Position numbers and translations under genes: made by a program. A stretch of DNA of 64,000 nucleotides. Source: Vicingus sp036171675. GTDB lineage: Bacteria; Bacteroidota; Bacteroidia; Flavobacteriales_E; Vicingaceae. The notes beneath the pieces are model-generated. The model had not been told where the DNA came from and ran no database searches. It worked only from the letters and a program-made list of their open reading frames with translations. Below are positions 34,184-42,241 of the stretch, in pieces. The stretch lies in NCBI GenBank assembly GCA_036171675.1, contig JAVHRO010000121.1:1-64000 (forward strand). The letters are read 5' to 3'. Within the stretch, counting starts at the first letter, position 1, and each line of letters begins with the position of its first letter.

Positions 34184-35788
34184 TTAAATGTTTTTTGGTT
34201 TGAAGTAAAGTGTTAAACTCCATAATAGTAGAAGAACTGCAATAAATGCAGAAATTCTACCTAAATAATCACCATTAATGGAGTAGAAAGTAGTTTTATT
34301 GTTGAGGTTAATTTTACCCGAAATCACATCTTGTTTCCACCATTTGGTAGCTTGCGAAATATCTCCTTTTTGGTTGATAAAGCATGAAATTCCTGTATTT
34401 GCACTTCGGGCTATACTCCTTCTGTTTTCAATAGCTCTAATTCTGGCGTAAGATAAATGTTGTTTGTATCCGGGAGTATCTTCCCACCAACCATCGTTGG
34501 TAATAATAAAAATTATATTGGCTCCTTTTTTTACGTAGTCACTAACATATTCGCCGTAGATGGATTCGTAACAGATTACTGGTGCTATTTTAACTTTATC
34601 ATTGTCGAAGATCTTAGCTTCTTTTTCAACTCCTAAACTGCCCATTGTGCCACCTAAGTTTATCGCAAAGCTTTCAAATGGACTTAATAAGCTAGAAAAA
34701 GGCATTTTTTCTACACCTAACACCAATTTTGATTTATGATAAATTTTGATTTTTTCTGATGTTGAAATTTGTAAAGCCGTATTAAAAGCATCATACCAGT
34801 TTCCTGTTTGTTCGTCGGGGCGAGCTGTTGAAGTAGGTTTTTCTTTGCTCTTTGGATAATCAATGAAAGTATTGGCTCCAATCATTAGTTTTGTTTTTGG
34901 AAAATCGACCAACATTTTTTCACTTTCTATAACGCCATAATTTTTGTTTAAATCTACTTCTAAACAACCTCGTGGTATGGCAGTTTCTGGGGCTAACACA
35001 AAGTCAATTCTGCTGTTCAATTTTTGTTTTGCAAGACCAAGTATCCTATCTACCTGCTGAGCCTCGGTCATTCCCCCAAATTTGTCTTTGTAGGGATCAA
35101 TATTGGGCTGAACCACCACCACATTTAATGGATTTGCTACTTCATTATAATTTCTATACCTAATAATAGAAATAATTGATGGTACAATAAGCAGGCTAAG
35201 AATTATAAAAATCATTTTTTTTTGTTCGGCTAATTTTTCCCCCAACAAAGCTGTTTTTTTGAAAATGTTAAATATCAATATGTTTATGATTAAAATCCAT
35301 AGGCTACCACCGAGTGCTCCAGTATATTCATACCATTGAATTAGCATGGTGTAATTGGCAAATGAATTTCCAAAAGTTGACCAAGGGTGAGATAAATCCC
35401 AATTGTAGTGCACCCATTCAAAGCCTATCCATAAAACTATTAGGGCAAAATATCCGCGAGTAGGACCTAATCGTTTTTTTATAATATGAAACCAAACAAA
35501 AATGGTTGCCATAAATAATGAATTCAACACTTCAGCCATTACCATTCCAGCTTCGGAAGCATACCAAATCCACCAAGTACTGAATGTATTAAAAACTAAA
35601 AATGCGAGATAGGCATAACCAAAAAGTACCAAGGGTTTTTTCTTGTTTTGGTAAATGTAATACTCGATGTACAGAAGGGGGAGAAAGGCAACAAAAAATA
35701 ATGGTGCTAAATTGCCTGTCTCTGGCCAAGAAATGCCCATTAGTAAACCGCTTAAAATAGATAACCCGAGAAGTTTTAATTTTTGCAT
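34184..35788 (-). CDS. lnt: Apolipoprotein N-acyltransferase
   Basis: Adds the third acyl chain to the N-terminal Cys of lipoproteins in the inner membrane. The 534-residue protein has about seven membrane helices (1-215), then a carbon-nitrogen hydrolase domain with the catalytic triad: Glu near 268 (LAPETAIPRG), Lys near 354 (IYHKSKLVLGVEKMPF) and Cys near 402 (PVICYESIYG), and NDGWW afterwards. A last helix lies near 510-528. The window contains at least one candidate lipoprotein substrate. It follows proline dehydrogenase on the same strand after 76 bases. Confidence 0.93.
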   Translation of the reverse strand: MQKLKLLGLSILSGLLMGISWPETGNLAPLFFVAFLPLLYIEYYIYQNKKKPLVLFGYAYLAFLVFNTFSTWWIWYASEAGMVMAEVLNSLFMATIFVWFHIIKKRLGPTRGYFALIVLWIGFEWVHYNWDLSHPWSTFGNSFANYTMLIQWYEYTGALGGSLWILIINILIFNIFKKTALLGEKLAEQKKMIFIILSLLIVPSIISIIRYRNYNEVANPLNVVVVQPNIDPYKDKFGGMTEAQQVDRILGLAKQKLNSRIDFVLAPETAIPRGCLEVDLNKNYGVIESEKMLVDFPKTKLMIGANTFIDYPKSKEKPTSTARPDEQTGNWYDAFNTALQISTSEKIKIYHKSKLVLGVEKMPFSSLLSPFESFAINLGGTMGSLGVEKEAKIFDNDKVKIAPVICYESIYGEYVSDYVKKGANIIFIITNDGWWEDTPGYKQHLSYARIRAIENRRSIARSANTGISCFINQKGDISQATKWWKQDVISGKINLNNKTTFYSINGDYLGRISAFIAVLLLLWSLTLYFKPKNI

Positions 35789-35864
35789 AAGCTTTTAGGT
35801 TCAACGGTTAAAGATCGAGGTTTAGGTTTTATTTTAGAACTTATGAGTAAAATGTTTTGGCTAA

Positions 35865-37031
35865 TTACTTTTGTTTTCTTCGTTCTTTTTCTTTTAAAAT
35901 TAGAGATAATTCTCGACCTGTTTGTCCTGCAATTGAAGTGTTTTCTTCAGCCCTTCTAATTAAATAAGGGATAACATCTTTAACTGGTCCGTAAGGAACA
36001 TATTTGGTAACGTTGTAACCATTTTTAGCTAAGTTCATACTAATATGATCGCTCATGCCAAGCAATTGTGCAAAGTAAACACGTTGGTCGTCCAAGGCAA
36101 TATTATGCTCTTTCATTAAATCAATTAGGTATTGCGTGCTTCCTTCATTATGGCTTCCACAACAGAACGATATTTTATCAATGTTTTCAGTGCAAAATTT
36201 GAGTGCAGCATTAAAATCCCTATCGGTACTTGCTTTGTCTGGTTGCGTAGGGTCTTTATATCCCATTTCAATAGCTCGTTCACGTTCTTTTTCAATATAG
36301 GCACCTCTAACCAATTTCATTCCTATAAAAAATCCCTCTTGGTCAGCCATGGTTTTTAGGTTTTTTAAATAATCTAATCTGTCCCATCTATAAAGTTGAA
36401 TGGTATTAAACACAACGGCTTTTTGTTTGTTATAAGTTCTCATCATTTCTAAGGCCAATTGGTCAATAGAACCCTGAATCCAACTATCTTCTGCATCGAT
36501 AAAAATAGGAATACCCGAATCAGAGGCATTTTTACACATTTTATTAATTCTACCTCTTACTCGTTCAAATTCTTCTATTTCTGCAATAGTCAATTCTTGT
36601 TTTGCATTTACTTTTTCTAATAATCCAAAACGGGCAAAGCCAGTTGTTTTAAAAACTGAAAAAGGAATAAGTTTTGTAGATCGTGCTTTTTTTATGGTTG
36701 AAATGGTTTCAACAACATTGGCATCAAAATCTTCTTCACTTTCTTTTCCTTCGGCAGAATAATCTAAAATGGTTTTTACATTATTTTGACCCAACTGGTT
36801 AATGGTAGTGTCACATTCTGTAATGTTTTCTCCTCCACAAAATTGTTTGTAAATGGTTGATTTAATAATAGGCGTTACTGGAAAGTGAATAAAATTAAAA
36901 AATTTCAATAATGAAGGGCTCATTTTTATTAGCCAATTCCAACTAATTATTTTAAATAACCAATAGCTTCGTTTCAAATCGTCTTGATTTTTGCCTTTAA
37001 AAGCAACTTCTGTGTTACTAAAATTTATCAT
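35865..37031 (-). CDS. Proline dehydrogenase
   Basis: FAD enzyme oxidising proline to pyrroline-5-carboxylate. The 388-residue barrel shows family segments including TILDYSAEGKESEEDFD, FSVFKTTGFARFGLLEKV, IPIFIDAEDSWIQ, GMKLVRGAYIEKER and the C-terminal FAQLLGMSDHIS...YNVTKYVPYGPVKDVIPYLIRRAEEN with RRAEEN. The pyrroline-5-carboxylate dehydrogenase needed for the second step is not fused and not nearby, so this is the monofunctional form. It is transcribed divergently from aroB. Confidence 0.92.
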   Translation of the reverse strand: MINFSNTEVAFKGKNQDDLKRSYWLFKIISWNWLIKMSPSLLKFFNFIHFPVTPIIKSTIYKQFCGGENITECDTTINQLGQNNVKTILDYSAEGKESEEDFDANVVETISTIKKARSTKLIPFSVFKTTGFARFGLLEKVNAKQELTIAEIEEFERVRGRINKMCKNASDSGIPIFIDAEDSWIQGSIDQLALEMMRTYNKQKAVVFNTIQLYRWDRLDYLKNLKTMADQEGFFIGMKLVRGAYIEKERERAIEMGYKDPTQPDKASTDRDFNAALKFCTENIDKISFCCGSHNEGSTQYLIDLMKEHNIALDDQRVYFAQLLGMSDHISMNLAKNGYNVTKYVPYGPVKDVIPYLIRRAEENTSIAGQTGRELSLILKEKERRKQK

Positions 37032-37072
37032 AAATTTTTAATTGAAAATATTATACGAAAGTAGAAGATTTT

Positions 37073-37106
37073 TTTGGTTTCACTAGTCTTAAAAGTGGTA
37101 TTTTTG
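37073..37106 (+). promoter_or_regulatory. Promoter of aroB-aroA
   Basis: TTTG at 37073-37076, a 22-nt spacer, and TATTTTTG at 37099-37106, 20 bases before the aroB ATG. Confidence 0.55.
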
Positions 37107-37126
37107 ACAATAAATTTTTACTAACA

Positions 37127-38212
37127 ATGGCTACCAAAATCAAAACAATAAAAACGCATAATTCCGAAGTATACATTGGTAATGAAGTGTTATTGTTGTT
37201 AAATGAGTTTTTGGTTTCTTACAACAAATCAAAAATATTTTTATTGGTTGATGAAAATACCTTACATCACTGCGCAACACAGCTGATAAGTAATGTAAAT
37301 AAATTAGAAAATGCTGAAATAATAGAAATTGAATGTGGTGAGGAAAATAAGACCATTGACATTTGTTATCATCTATGGAAAACGCTTGCAGATTACAATG
37401 CAAACAGAGATTCATTATTGATTAATTTGGGAGGAGGAGTAATAACCGATATGGGAGGTTTTGTTGCTTCGACCTTTAAACGAGGAATCGATTTTATTAA
37501 TATCCCAACCACATTGCTAGCACAAATTGATGCTTCGGTTGGAGGTAAAGTGGGGGTGGATTTGGATGGATTAAAAAACATGGTGGGAGTATTCAATGAA
37601 CCTCGAGCAGTTTTTATTTATCCCGATTTTTTAAAAACATTAGACAAACGTCAAATGCTGTCGGGATATGCTGAAGCTTTTAAACACGCATTAATTAGTG
37701 ATGAAAAATATTGGAATCAACTTAAAAATGGAATGCTGTCTGATGCAACATCTTGGATAGATTTAATATCCACCTCAATTCAGATTAAAAACACTATTGT
37801 TCTAACTGATCCAACTGAAAAGGGAAAACGCAAGTTGCTAAATTTTGGACATACCATCGGTCATGCTGTAGAAACTCATTTTATGAATGGAGATGATCTG
37901 CCATTGTTGCATGGTGAAGCAGTGGTAATTGGAATGATTTGTGAAGCCTTTATCTCATCCAAATTGAATGGGTTACCTGATGATGAATTGAAAGATATTG
38001 TTTCCACATTTTCCACATTTTATAAATTGCCAAACATTAATATTGATGATTATCATGTAATCATGGGGTTGATGAAAAAGGATAAAAAGAACACGAATTC
38101 GGACATTAAATTTACCTTGTTAAAGGAGGTTGGTGCTGCCACTTTTAATCATCATGTAGATCCATCAACCATTGTCCAATCGTTTAACTATTATAATTCA
38201 CTTTATAATTAG
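37127..38212 (+). CDS. aroB: 3-Dehydroquinate synthase
   Basis: Second step of the shikimate pathway: converts DAHP to 3-dehydroquinate with NAD and a divalent metal. The 361-residue protein shows the NAD-binding and substrate loops GEENKTIDICYHLW, LINLGGGVITDMGGFVASTFKRGIDFINIPTTLLAQIDASVGGK and GVDLDGLKNMVG, and the metal-site His residues in LLNFGHTIGHAVE and LLHGEAVVIGM. It is followed 5 bases later by aroA, a shikimate gene pair. Confidence 0.94.
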   Translation: MATKIKTIKTHNSEVYIGNEVLLLLNEFLVSYNKSKIFLLVDENTLHHCATQLISNVNKLENAEIIEIECGEENKTIDICYHLWKTLADYNANRDSLLINLGGGVITDMGGFVASTFKRGIDFINIPTTLLAQIDASVGGKVGVDLDGLKNMVGVFNEPRAVFIYPDFLKTLDKRQMLSGYAEAFKHALISDEKYWNQLKNGMLSDATSWIDLISTSIQIKNTIVLTDPTEKGKRKLLNFGHTIGHAVETHFMNGDDLPLLHGEAVVIGMICEAFISSKLNGLPDDELKDIVSTFSTFYKLPNINIDDYHVIMGLMKKDKKNTNSDIKFTLLKEVGAATFNHHVDPSTIVQSFNYYNSLYN

Positions 38213-38217
38213 GTGGT

Positions 38218-39510
38218 TTGACCATTCAAGTTGACCATATCAGTAAAAAGTTGAATGGAGTTATTAATCTTACTTCATCAAAAAGCATAAGTAATCGGGT
38301 GCTTATTATTAAAGCGTTGAGTGGTATAGATTTTGAAATTGATAACCTTGCTGAAGCAAAAGATACCAAAATATTAACAAAACTTCTTTCAGCTACCGAC
38401 TTAACTAATTTTGATGTTGGCCATGCAGGAACGGTGATGCGTTTTTTAACTGCTTTTTTATCTATGGAAAAAGGTGATTTTGTATTAACTGGTTCAGAAA
38501 GAATGCAACAACGACCTATTCAACTTTTGGTAGATGCATTGAGAAATCTTGGGGCAGAAATTGAATATTTGAAAAATGAAGGTTATCCTCCTTTAAAAAT
38601 TAGAGGAAATATGTTGGCAGGTGGAAAAATCCAAATTGATGGATCGGTTAGTAGCCAGTATATTTCTGCATTGATGTTGGTGGCACCATATATGCGCAAT
38701 GGATTGAAAATTGTTTTCGAAGGAAAACTAACCTCAAAACCATATTTGGAAATGACGGCTCAAATTATGCAATATTTTGGTGCTGAGTTGATTTGGCAAG
38801 AAGATGCAATAGATATTAAAGCTGGAAAATATGTTGCCAGAGATTTTTTTGTTGAAGCTGACTGGAGTGCTGCATCATACTGGTATGGAATGGCTGCACT
38901 TGCTAAGGATGCAGATGTTACATTGTCTGGTTTACAAAAAAATAGCCTTCAAGGAGATTCAGTGGTGTCTAAAATTTATGAAAACTTTGGGGTTAAAACC
39001 GAGTATATTAAAAATGGAATTCGATTAACCAAGGACTTAAAATTCACCACTCAAAATTCACTACTTAGTTTAGATTTTACAGATTGTCCTGATATCGCTC
39101 AAACTGTTGCTGTAACTTGTGCAGCTATGAAAATATCGGCTAAGTTTACTGGATTACATACGCTCCGTATTAAAGAAACTGACCGTATTTCTGCGTTACA
39201 AACTGAACTTAACAAGTTGAATTATAGTGTTGATGTAAATGAAGATGAGCTAATTATTTTGACTTCATTGCCAAATCAAACATCATTGCGAACGGAACAA
39301 TGTGAAGTGAAGCAATCTGCTTCAAATAATAAGATTTCTTCGTACCTCGCAATGTCGAGTATTAAAACCTATGACGACCACAGAATGGCGATGGCTTTTG
39401 CTCCGCTTGGCTTGCTTTATCCAATTAAAATTGACGATGAACAAGTAGTGGTAAAATCATATCCCGATTTTTGGAATGATTTGAAAAAAGTAGGTTTTAA
39501 AGTTGTTTAA
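38218..39510 (+). CDS. aroA: 5-Enolpyruvylshikimate-3-phosphate synthase with an in-frame insert
   Basis: Transfers the enolpyruvyl group to shikimate 3-phosphate. The 430-residue protein keeps the family motifs: TSSKSISNRVLI near the N terminus, GHAGTVMRFLTAF, the SSQYISALML and SKPYLEMTA segments, TDCPDIAQTVAVTCAAM, LRIKETDRISAL and TYDDHRMAMAFAPL. Start: TTG at 38218, 5 bases after aroB, giving the normal N terminus. Odd: between the strand DELIILTSLP and IKTYDDHRM there are about 25 extra residues (roughly 356-380) coded by an imperfect palindrome (see the repeat entry). Both flanking motifs are intact and in frame, so the enzyme is probably active. Confidence 0.93.
   Translation: MTIQVDHISKKLNGVINLTSSKSISNRVLIIKALSGIDFEIDNLAEAKDTKILTKLLSATDLTNFDVGHAGTVMRFLTAFLSMEKGDFVLTGSERMQQRPIQLLVDALRNLGAEIEYLKNEGYPPLKIRGNMLAGGKIQIDGSVSSQYISALMLVAPYMRNGLKIVFEGKLTSKPYLEMTAQIMQYFGAELIWQEDAIDIKAGKYVARDFFVEADWSAASYWYGMAALAKDADVTLSGLQKNSLQGDSVVSKIYENFGVKTEYIKNGIRLTKDLKFTTQNSLLSLDFTDCPDIAQTVAVTCAAMKISAKFTGLHTLRIKETDRISALQTELNKLNYSVDVNEDELIILTSLPNQTSLRTEQCEVKQSASNNKISSYLAMSSIKTYDDHRMAMAFAPLGLLYPIKIDDEQVVVKSYPDFWNDLKKVGFKVV
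39283..39355 (+). repeat. Palindromic repeat element inserted in frame in aroA
   Basis: CATTGCGA at 39284-39291 is the exact complement of TCGCAATG at 39347-39354. Inside, AGCAATCT (39311-39318) faces AGATTTCT (39332-39339), matching at 7 of 8 positions, and GTGAAG faces CTTCGTAC. The composition and word set (CATTGCGA..GAA..GAAGCAATCT) are those of the dispersed palindromic repeats found between genes in several bacteria and inside genes as Rickettsia-type palindromic elements. Here the element lies within coding DNA, is a multiple of three, and carries no stop in the aroA frame. No second copy was found in the window. Confidence 0.65.
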
Positions 39511-40421
39511 AAAATAGAAGATTGAGTTTTTGTAGTAAATTGCTCTAAAAACCGCATGCCTTTGTATGAATTTCCTTTTTCATTTAATTTAGGGCTCCAA
39601 ACTGCAATGGCATATTTGTGAGGGTGTATGGCGATGATTCCGCCGCCAACACCACTTTTTCCTGGAAGTCCAACTTTAAAAGCAAATTCACCCGATTCAT
39701 CGTAAAAACCACAAGTTTGCATTAGCGCATTTATTCGTTTGGTTTGGCTTTTATTTAAAATTTCATGATGGTCGGTCAATTTATGACCTCCATTAGCCAA
39801 AAAGAGAAAAGTTTTCGAAAGTTCCTTACAATCCATCTCTAACGAACAAAGGTTGAAGTAAAAATCTAACACTTCTGTGGCATCATTTTCAATATTGCCT
39901 AACGACTTTATGAAATTACATAAGGCAATGTTGCGGTAACCAGCAGATTTTTCTGAATCAGCAATTTTTTTTGAATAATTTAAAGTTGGATTATCAGAAA
40001 CTTCCCTAACAAATGTTAAAAACTCTTCTTTAGCATTGCCAAAATGAGAAAGTAATATATCGCAAATTACAATTGCGCCCGCATTTATAAATGGATTTCT
40101 TGGAATACCATTATCTGCTTCAAGTTGAACTAACGAATTAAAATGTGTCCCAGATGGTTCTACTCCCAATCTATTCCATATTTCCTCTCCTTTTATTCGG
40201 TACGCCAAACTAATTAATAAAACTTTAGCAATACTTTGAATTGAAAATTTCACATTACAATTACCAAAACCGAATTCTTGGCGATCGATAGTGGATATAT
40301 GTACTCCAAAATTATTTGGGTTAATATTTCCTAATTCAGGAATGTAAGTGGCAATTTGACCTTTATCATCAATTTTTTTAACGTCTTGATAAACTTCTTC
40401 AATAATTTTTTCGTAGTTCAC
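39507..40421 (-). CDS. glsA: Glutaminase
   Basis: Hydrolyses glutamine to glutamate and ammonia. The 304-residue protein is of the serine-dependent beta-lactamase-fold type, with catalytic S-x-x-K at Ser63-Lys66 (FSIQSIAKVLLI). Other conserved segments are GVEPSGTHFNSL, GIPRNPFINAGAIVI, ADSEKSAGYRNIALC, ANGGHKL and VGLPGKSGVGGGIIA. It starts with GTG at 40421. Its stop codon overlaps the convergent aroA stop by a few bases. The gene is 27 bases downstream of gap on the same strand. Confidence 0.93.
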   Translation of the reverse strand: MNYEKIIEEVYQDVKKIDDKGQIATYIPELGNINPNNFGVHISTIDRQEFGFGNCNVKFSIQSIAKVLLISLAYRIKGEEIWNRLGVEPSGTHFNSLVQLEADNGIPRNPFINAGAIVICDILLSHFGNAKEEFLTFVREVSDNPTLNYSKKIADSEKSAGYRNIALCNFIKSLGNIENDATEVLDFYFNLCSLEMDCKELSKTFLFLANGGHKLTDHHEILNKSQTKRINALMQTCGFYDESGEFAFKVGLPGKSGVGGGIIAIHPHKYAIAVWSPKLNEKGNSYKGMRFLEQFTTKTQSSIF

Positions 40422-40447
40422 TCTAATTGACTTAAGTTGTAAATTAT

Positions 40448-41440
40448 TTACTTTCCAACTTTCTCAACCAAATCTGCCAGTCGATTGGAGTAGCCTGTTT
40501 CATTATCATACCAACCTACTACTTTTACTACTTTATCGAAAACCATGGTTAAGTCAGAATCAAAGATACATGAATGCGTATTGCCAATAATATCAACAGA
40601 AACAAGGGGTTCGTCGGTGTAAGCTAGGATTCCTTTTAAGTTAGTTTCTGCTGCTTTTTTAAATGCAGCATTTATTTCTTGTTTAGTTACTTTCCTTTTC
40701 ACAGCTACAGAAATGTCAATCAATGAACCATCTATTACAGGAACTCTTACGGCATAGCCTTCTATTTCACCTACCAACTCTGGAAATATTTTAGTAATTG
40801 CTTTCGTTGCACCAGTGGAGGTTGGAACCATTGAAAGTGCTCCTGCTCTTGCTCTTCTTAGATCTTTGTGTGGAGCATCGTGTAATCCTTGGTCGTTGGT
40901 ATAAGAGTGTATAGTTGTTAAAAAAGCATTTTCAACACCACATAAATCTTTTAAAACTTTAATCAATGGTGCTGCAGCATTCGTTGTACATGAAGCATTA
41001 GATAGTATTTGTTCCGTTCCATCGATATGGTCTTCGTTTATACCAAATACTATCGTTTTAATGTCTTTGTCTTTAGCTGGTGCAGAAATAATTACTTTTT
41101 TTGCTCCAGCAGTAATGTGCTTAAATGAAGTTTCTTTGGTTAGAAACAATCCAGTAGATTCAATTACAACATCAATTTTAAGAGCAGCCCAAGGTAAATT
41201 TTCTGGATCTCTTTCGGTATACATTTTAACTGCTTTTTGATTGATAACTAAATCGTTATCAGAGATGGAAATATCACCTTCAAATTTTCTATGAACCGAA
41301 TCATATTTTAACAAATGGGCTAATGTATGCGTGTCAGCTAAGTCATTAATAGCAACTAATTCAATGTTTGGGTGGTTTTGAATGGCTCTTGTAAATACTC
41401 TTCCTATTCTCCCAAATCCGTTTATGGCAACTCTTATCAT
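40448..41440 (-). CDS. gap: Glyceraldehyde-3-phosphate dehydrogenase, type I
   Basis: Glycolytic NAD-linked enzyme. The 330-residue protein has the Rossmann loop NGFGRIGR (8-15), the catalytic Cys151 in SNASCTTNAAAP, the HSYTNDQ segment, and GWYDNETGYSNR near the C terminus. The dinucleotide loop is followed by a regular ND at about residue 32, which fits NAD use. A TAACTTTG at 41458-41465 on this strand is a likely -7 element. The rpsT terminator lies further upstream. Confidence 0.95.
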   Translation of the reverse strand: MIRVAINGFGRIGRVFTRAIQNHPNIELVAINDLADTHTLAHLLKYDSVHRKFEGDISISDNDLVINQKAVKMYTERDPENLPWAALKIDVVIESTGLFLTKETSFKHITAGAKKVIISAPAKDKDIKTIVFGINEDHIDGTEQILSNASCTTNAAAPLIKVLKDLCGVENAFLTTIHSYTNDQGLHDAPHKDLRRARAGALSMVPTSTGATKAITKIFPELVGEIEGYAVRVPVIDGSLIDISVAVKRKVTKQEINAAFKKAAETNLKGILAYTDEPLVSVDIIGNTHSCIFDSDLTMVFDKVVKVVGWYDNETGYSNRLADLVEKVGK

Positions 41441-41457
41441 GGTGTTCTATTTTTTTT

Positions 41458-41465
41458 CAAAGTTA
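41458..41465 (-). promoter_or_regulatory. -7 element of the gap promoter
   Basis: TAACTTTG on the minus strand, 18 bases before the gap ATG, matching TAnnTTTG. No clear -33 element was found. Confidence 0.45.
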
Positions 41466-41511
41466 GAAAATTGTTAGACTTTACTATTTTTTATAATGGG
41501 TTATTTCAAAA

Positions 41512-41541
41512 AAAAAGACCTTCATTTTGGAAGGTCTTTTT
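41512..41541 (-). terminator. Terminator of rpsT
   Basis: A stem of 12 bp, AAAAAGACCTTC / GAAGGTCTTTTT, with T runs on both sides, 20 bases after the rpsT stop. Confidence 0.8.
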
Positions 41542-41561
41542 AATTTTTTTATTGCAATAAT

Positions 41562-41813
41562 TTATAAAGCAGCAACATATTTAGTTAAACTAGACTTCAA
41601 GTTCGCAGCTTTGTTTTTATGAATCACGTTCTTTTTAGCTAATTTATCAAGCATTGATGACACTTTAGGTAATAATTCAGCAGCTACTTTTTTATCAGTA
41701 GAGTTTCTTAAATCTCTAACTGCATTACGAGTAGTTTTATGTTGATACTTGTTACGTAAAGTTTTCGCAACGGTTTGTCTTATTCTTTTGATTGACGACT
41801 TGTGATTAGCCAT
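41562..41813 (-). CDS. rpsT: 30S ribosomal protein S20
   Basis: An 83-residue helical, Lys-rich protein beginning MANHKSSIKRIRQTVAKTLRN, the S20 signature, and ending in KAANLKSSLTKYVAAL. It is monocistronic, with its own promoter and terminator. Confidence 0.95.
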   Translation of the reverse strand: MANHKSSIKRIRQTVAKTLRNKYQHKTTRNAVRDLRNSTDKKVAAELLPKVSSMLDKLAKKNVIHKNKAANLKSSLTKYVAAL

Positions 41814-41854
41814 AATATTTAAATCTTAAATTATACTTAATTTTTTAAGGACTG

Positions 41855-41884
41855 CAAATGTATGAATTTTTTGGAATTTTCAAA
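41855..41884 (-). promoter_or_regulatory. Promoter of rpsT
   Basis: On the minus strand, TTTG at 41881-41884, an 18-nt spacer, and TACATTTG at 41855-41862, followed by GCA. The same TACATTTGCA is found at the tRNA-Glu promoter. Confidence 0.65.
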
Positions 41885-41908
41885 CATTTTCAGATTATTT
41901 TTTCAAAT

Positions 41909-41942
41909 AAAAAACCACTTCTTGTTTTGAAGTGGTTTTTTT
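41909..41942. terminator. Orphan intrinsic terminator
   Basis: A perfect stem AAAACCACTTC / GAAGTGGTTTT with A and T runs on both sides. It lies upstream of the rpsT promoter, and no annotated gene ends at it from either side. Confidence 0.75.
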
Positions 41943-42241
41943 AATTTTTTCAGCCCTTAGTCTCTGGACGATACGATTAACATTCAATAGTTTATGAATT
42001 CGATTTTTAGAAAATGAGGCATAATGAAAAATTTCTAGGTTACTAATAATACAAATTCAATTAAATTAATAGAATATTACAGAAGTATAATGCTTCTCTA
42101 TTATTTTACAGAAATAAAAATCTAAATTCCAATTTTAATAAAATTGAATCGAATTAATATCATATTTATTAATTTCACATAATTGTATTTGAGTTTTGTA
42201 TTTTTCATTATCATCTTAACTTAATTTATTTTCAGATAAAA

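Larger units (their letters stand above)
41814..42241. other. 428-base intergenic region with rpsT promoter and an orphan terminator
   Basis: This stretch holds the rpsT promoter (minus, 41855-41884), a strong terminator hairpin at 41909-41942, and about 300 bases of AT-rich DNA before the phosphatase gene. I see no open frame with coding character, no tRNA and no known RNA motif. A weak hairpin (AGAAG...CTTCT) lies near 42080-42100. A TATTTTTC at about 42200 is a poor match to a promoter for the phosphatase. Confidence 0.5.
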
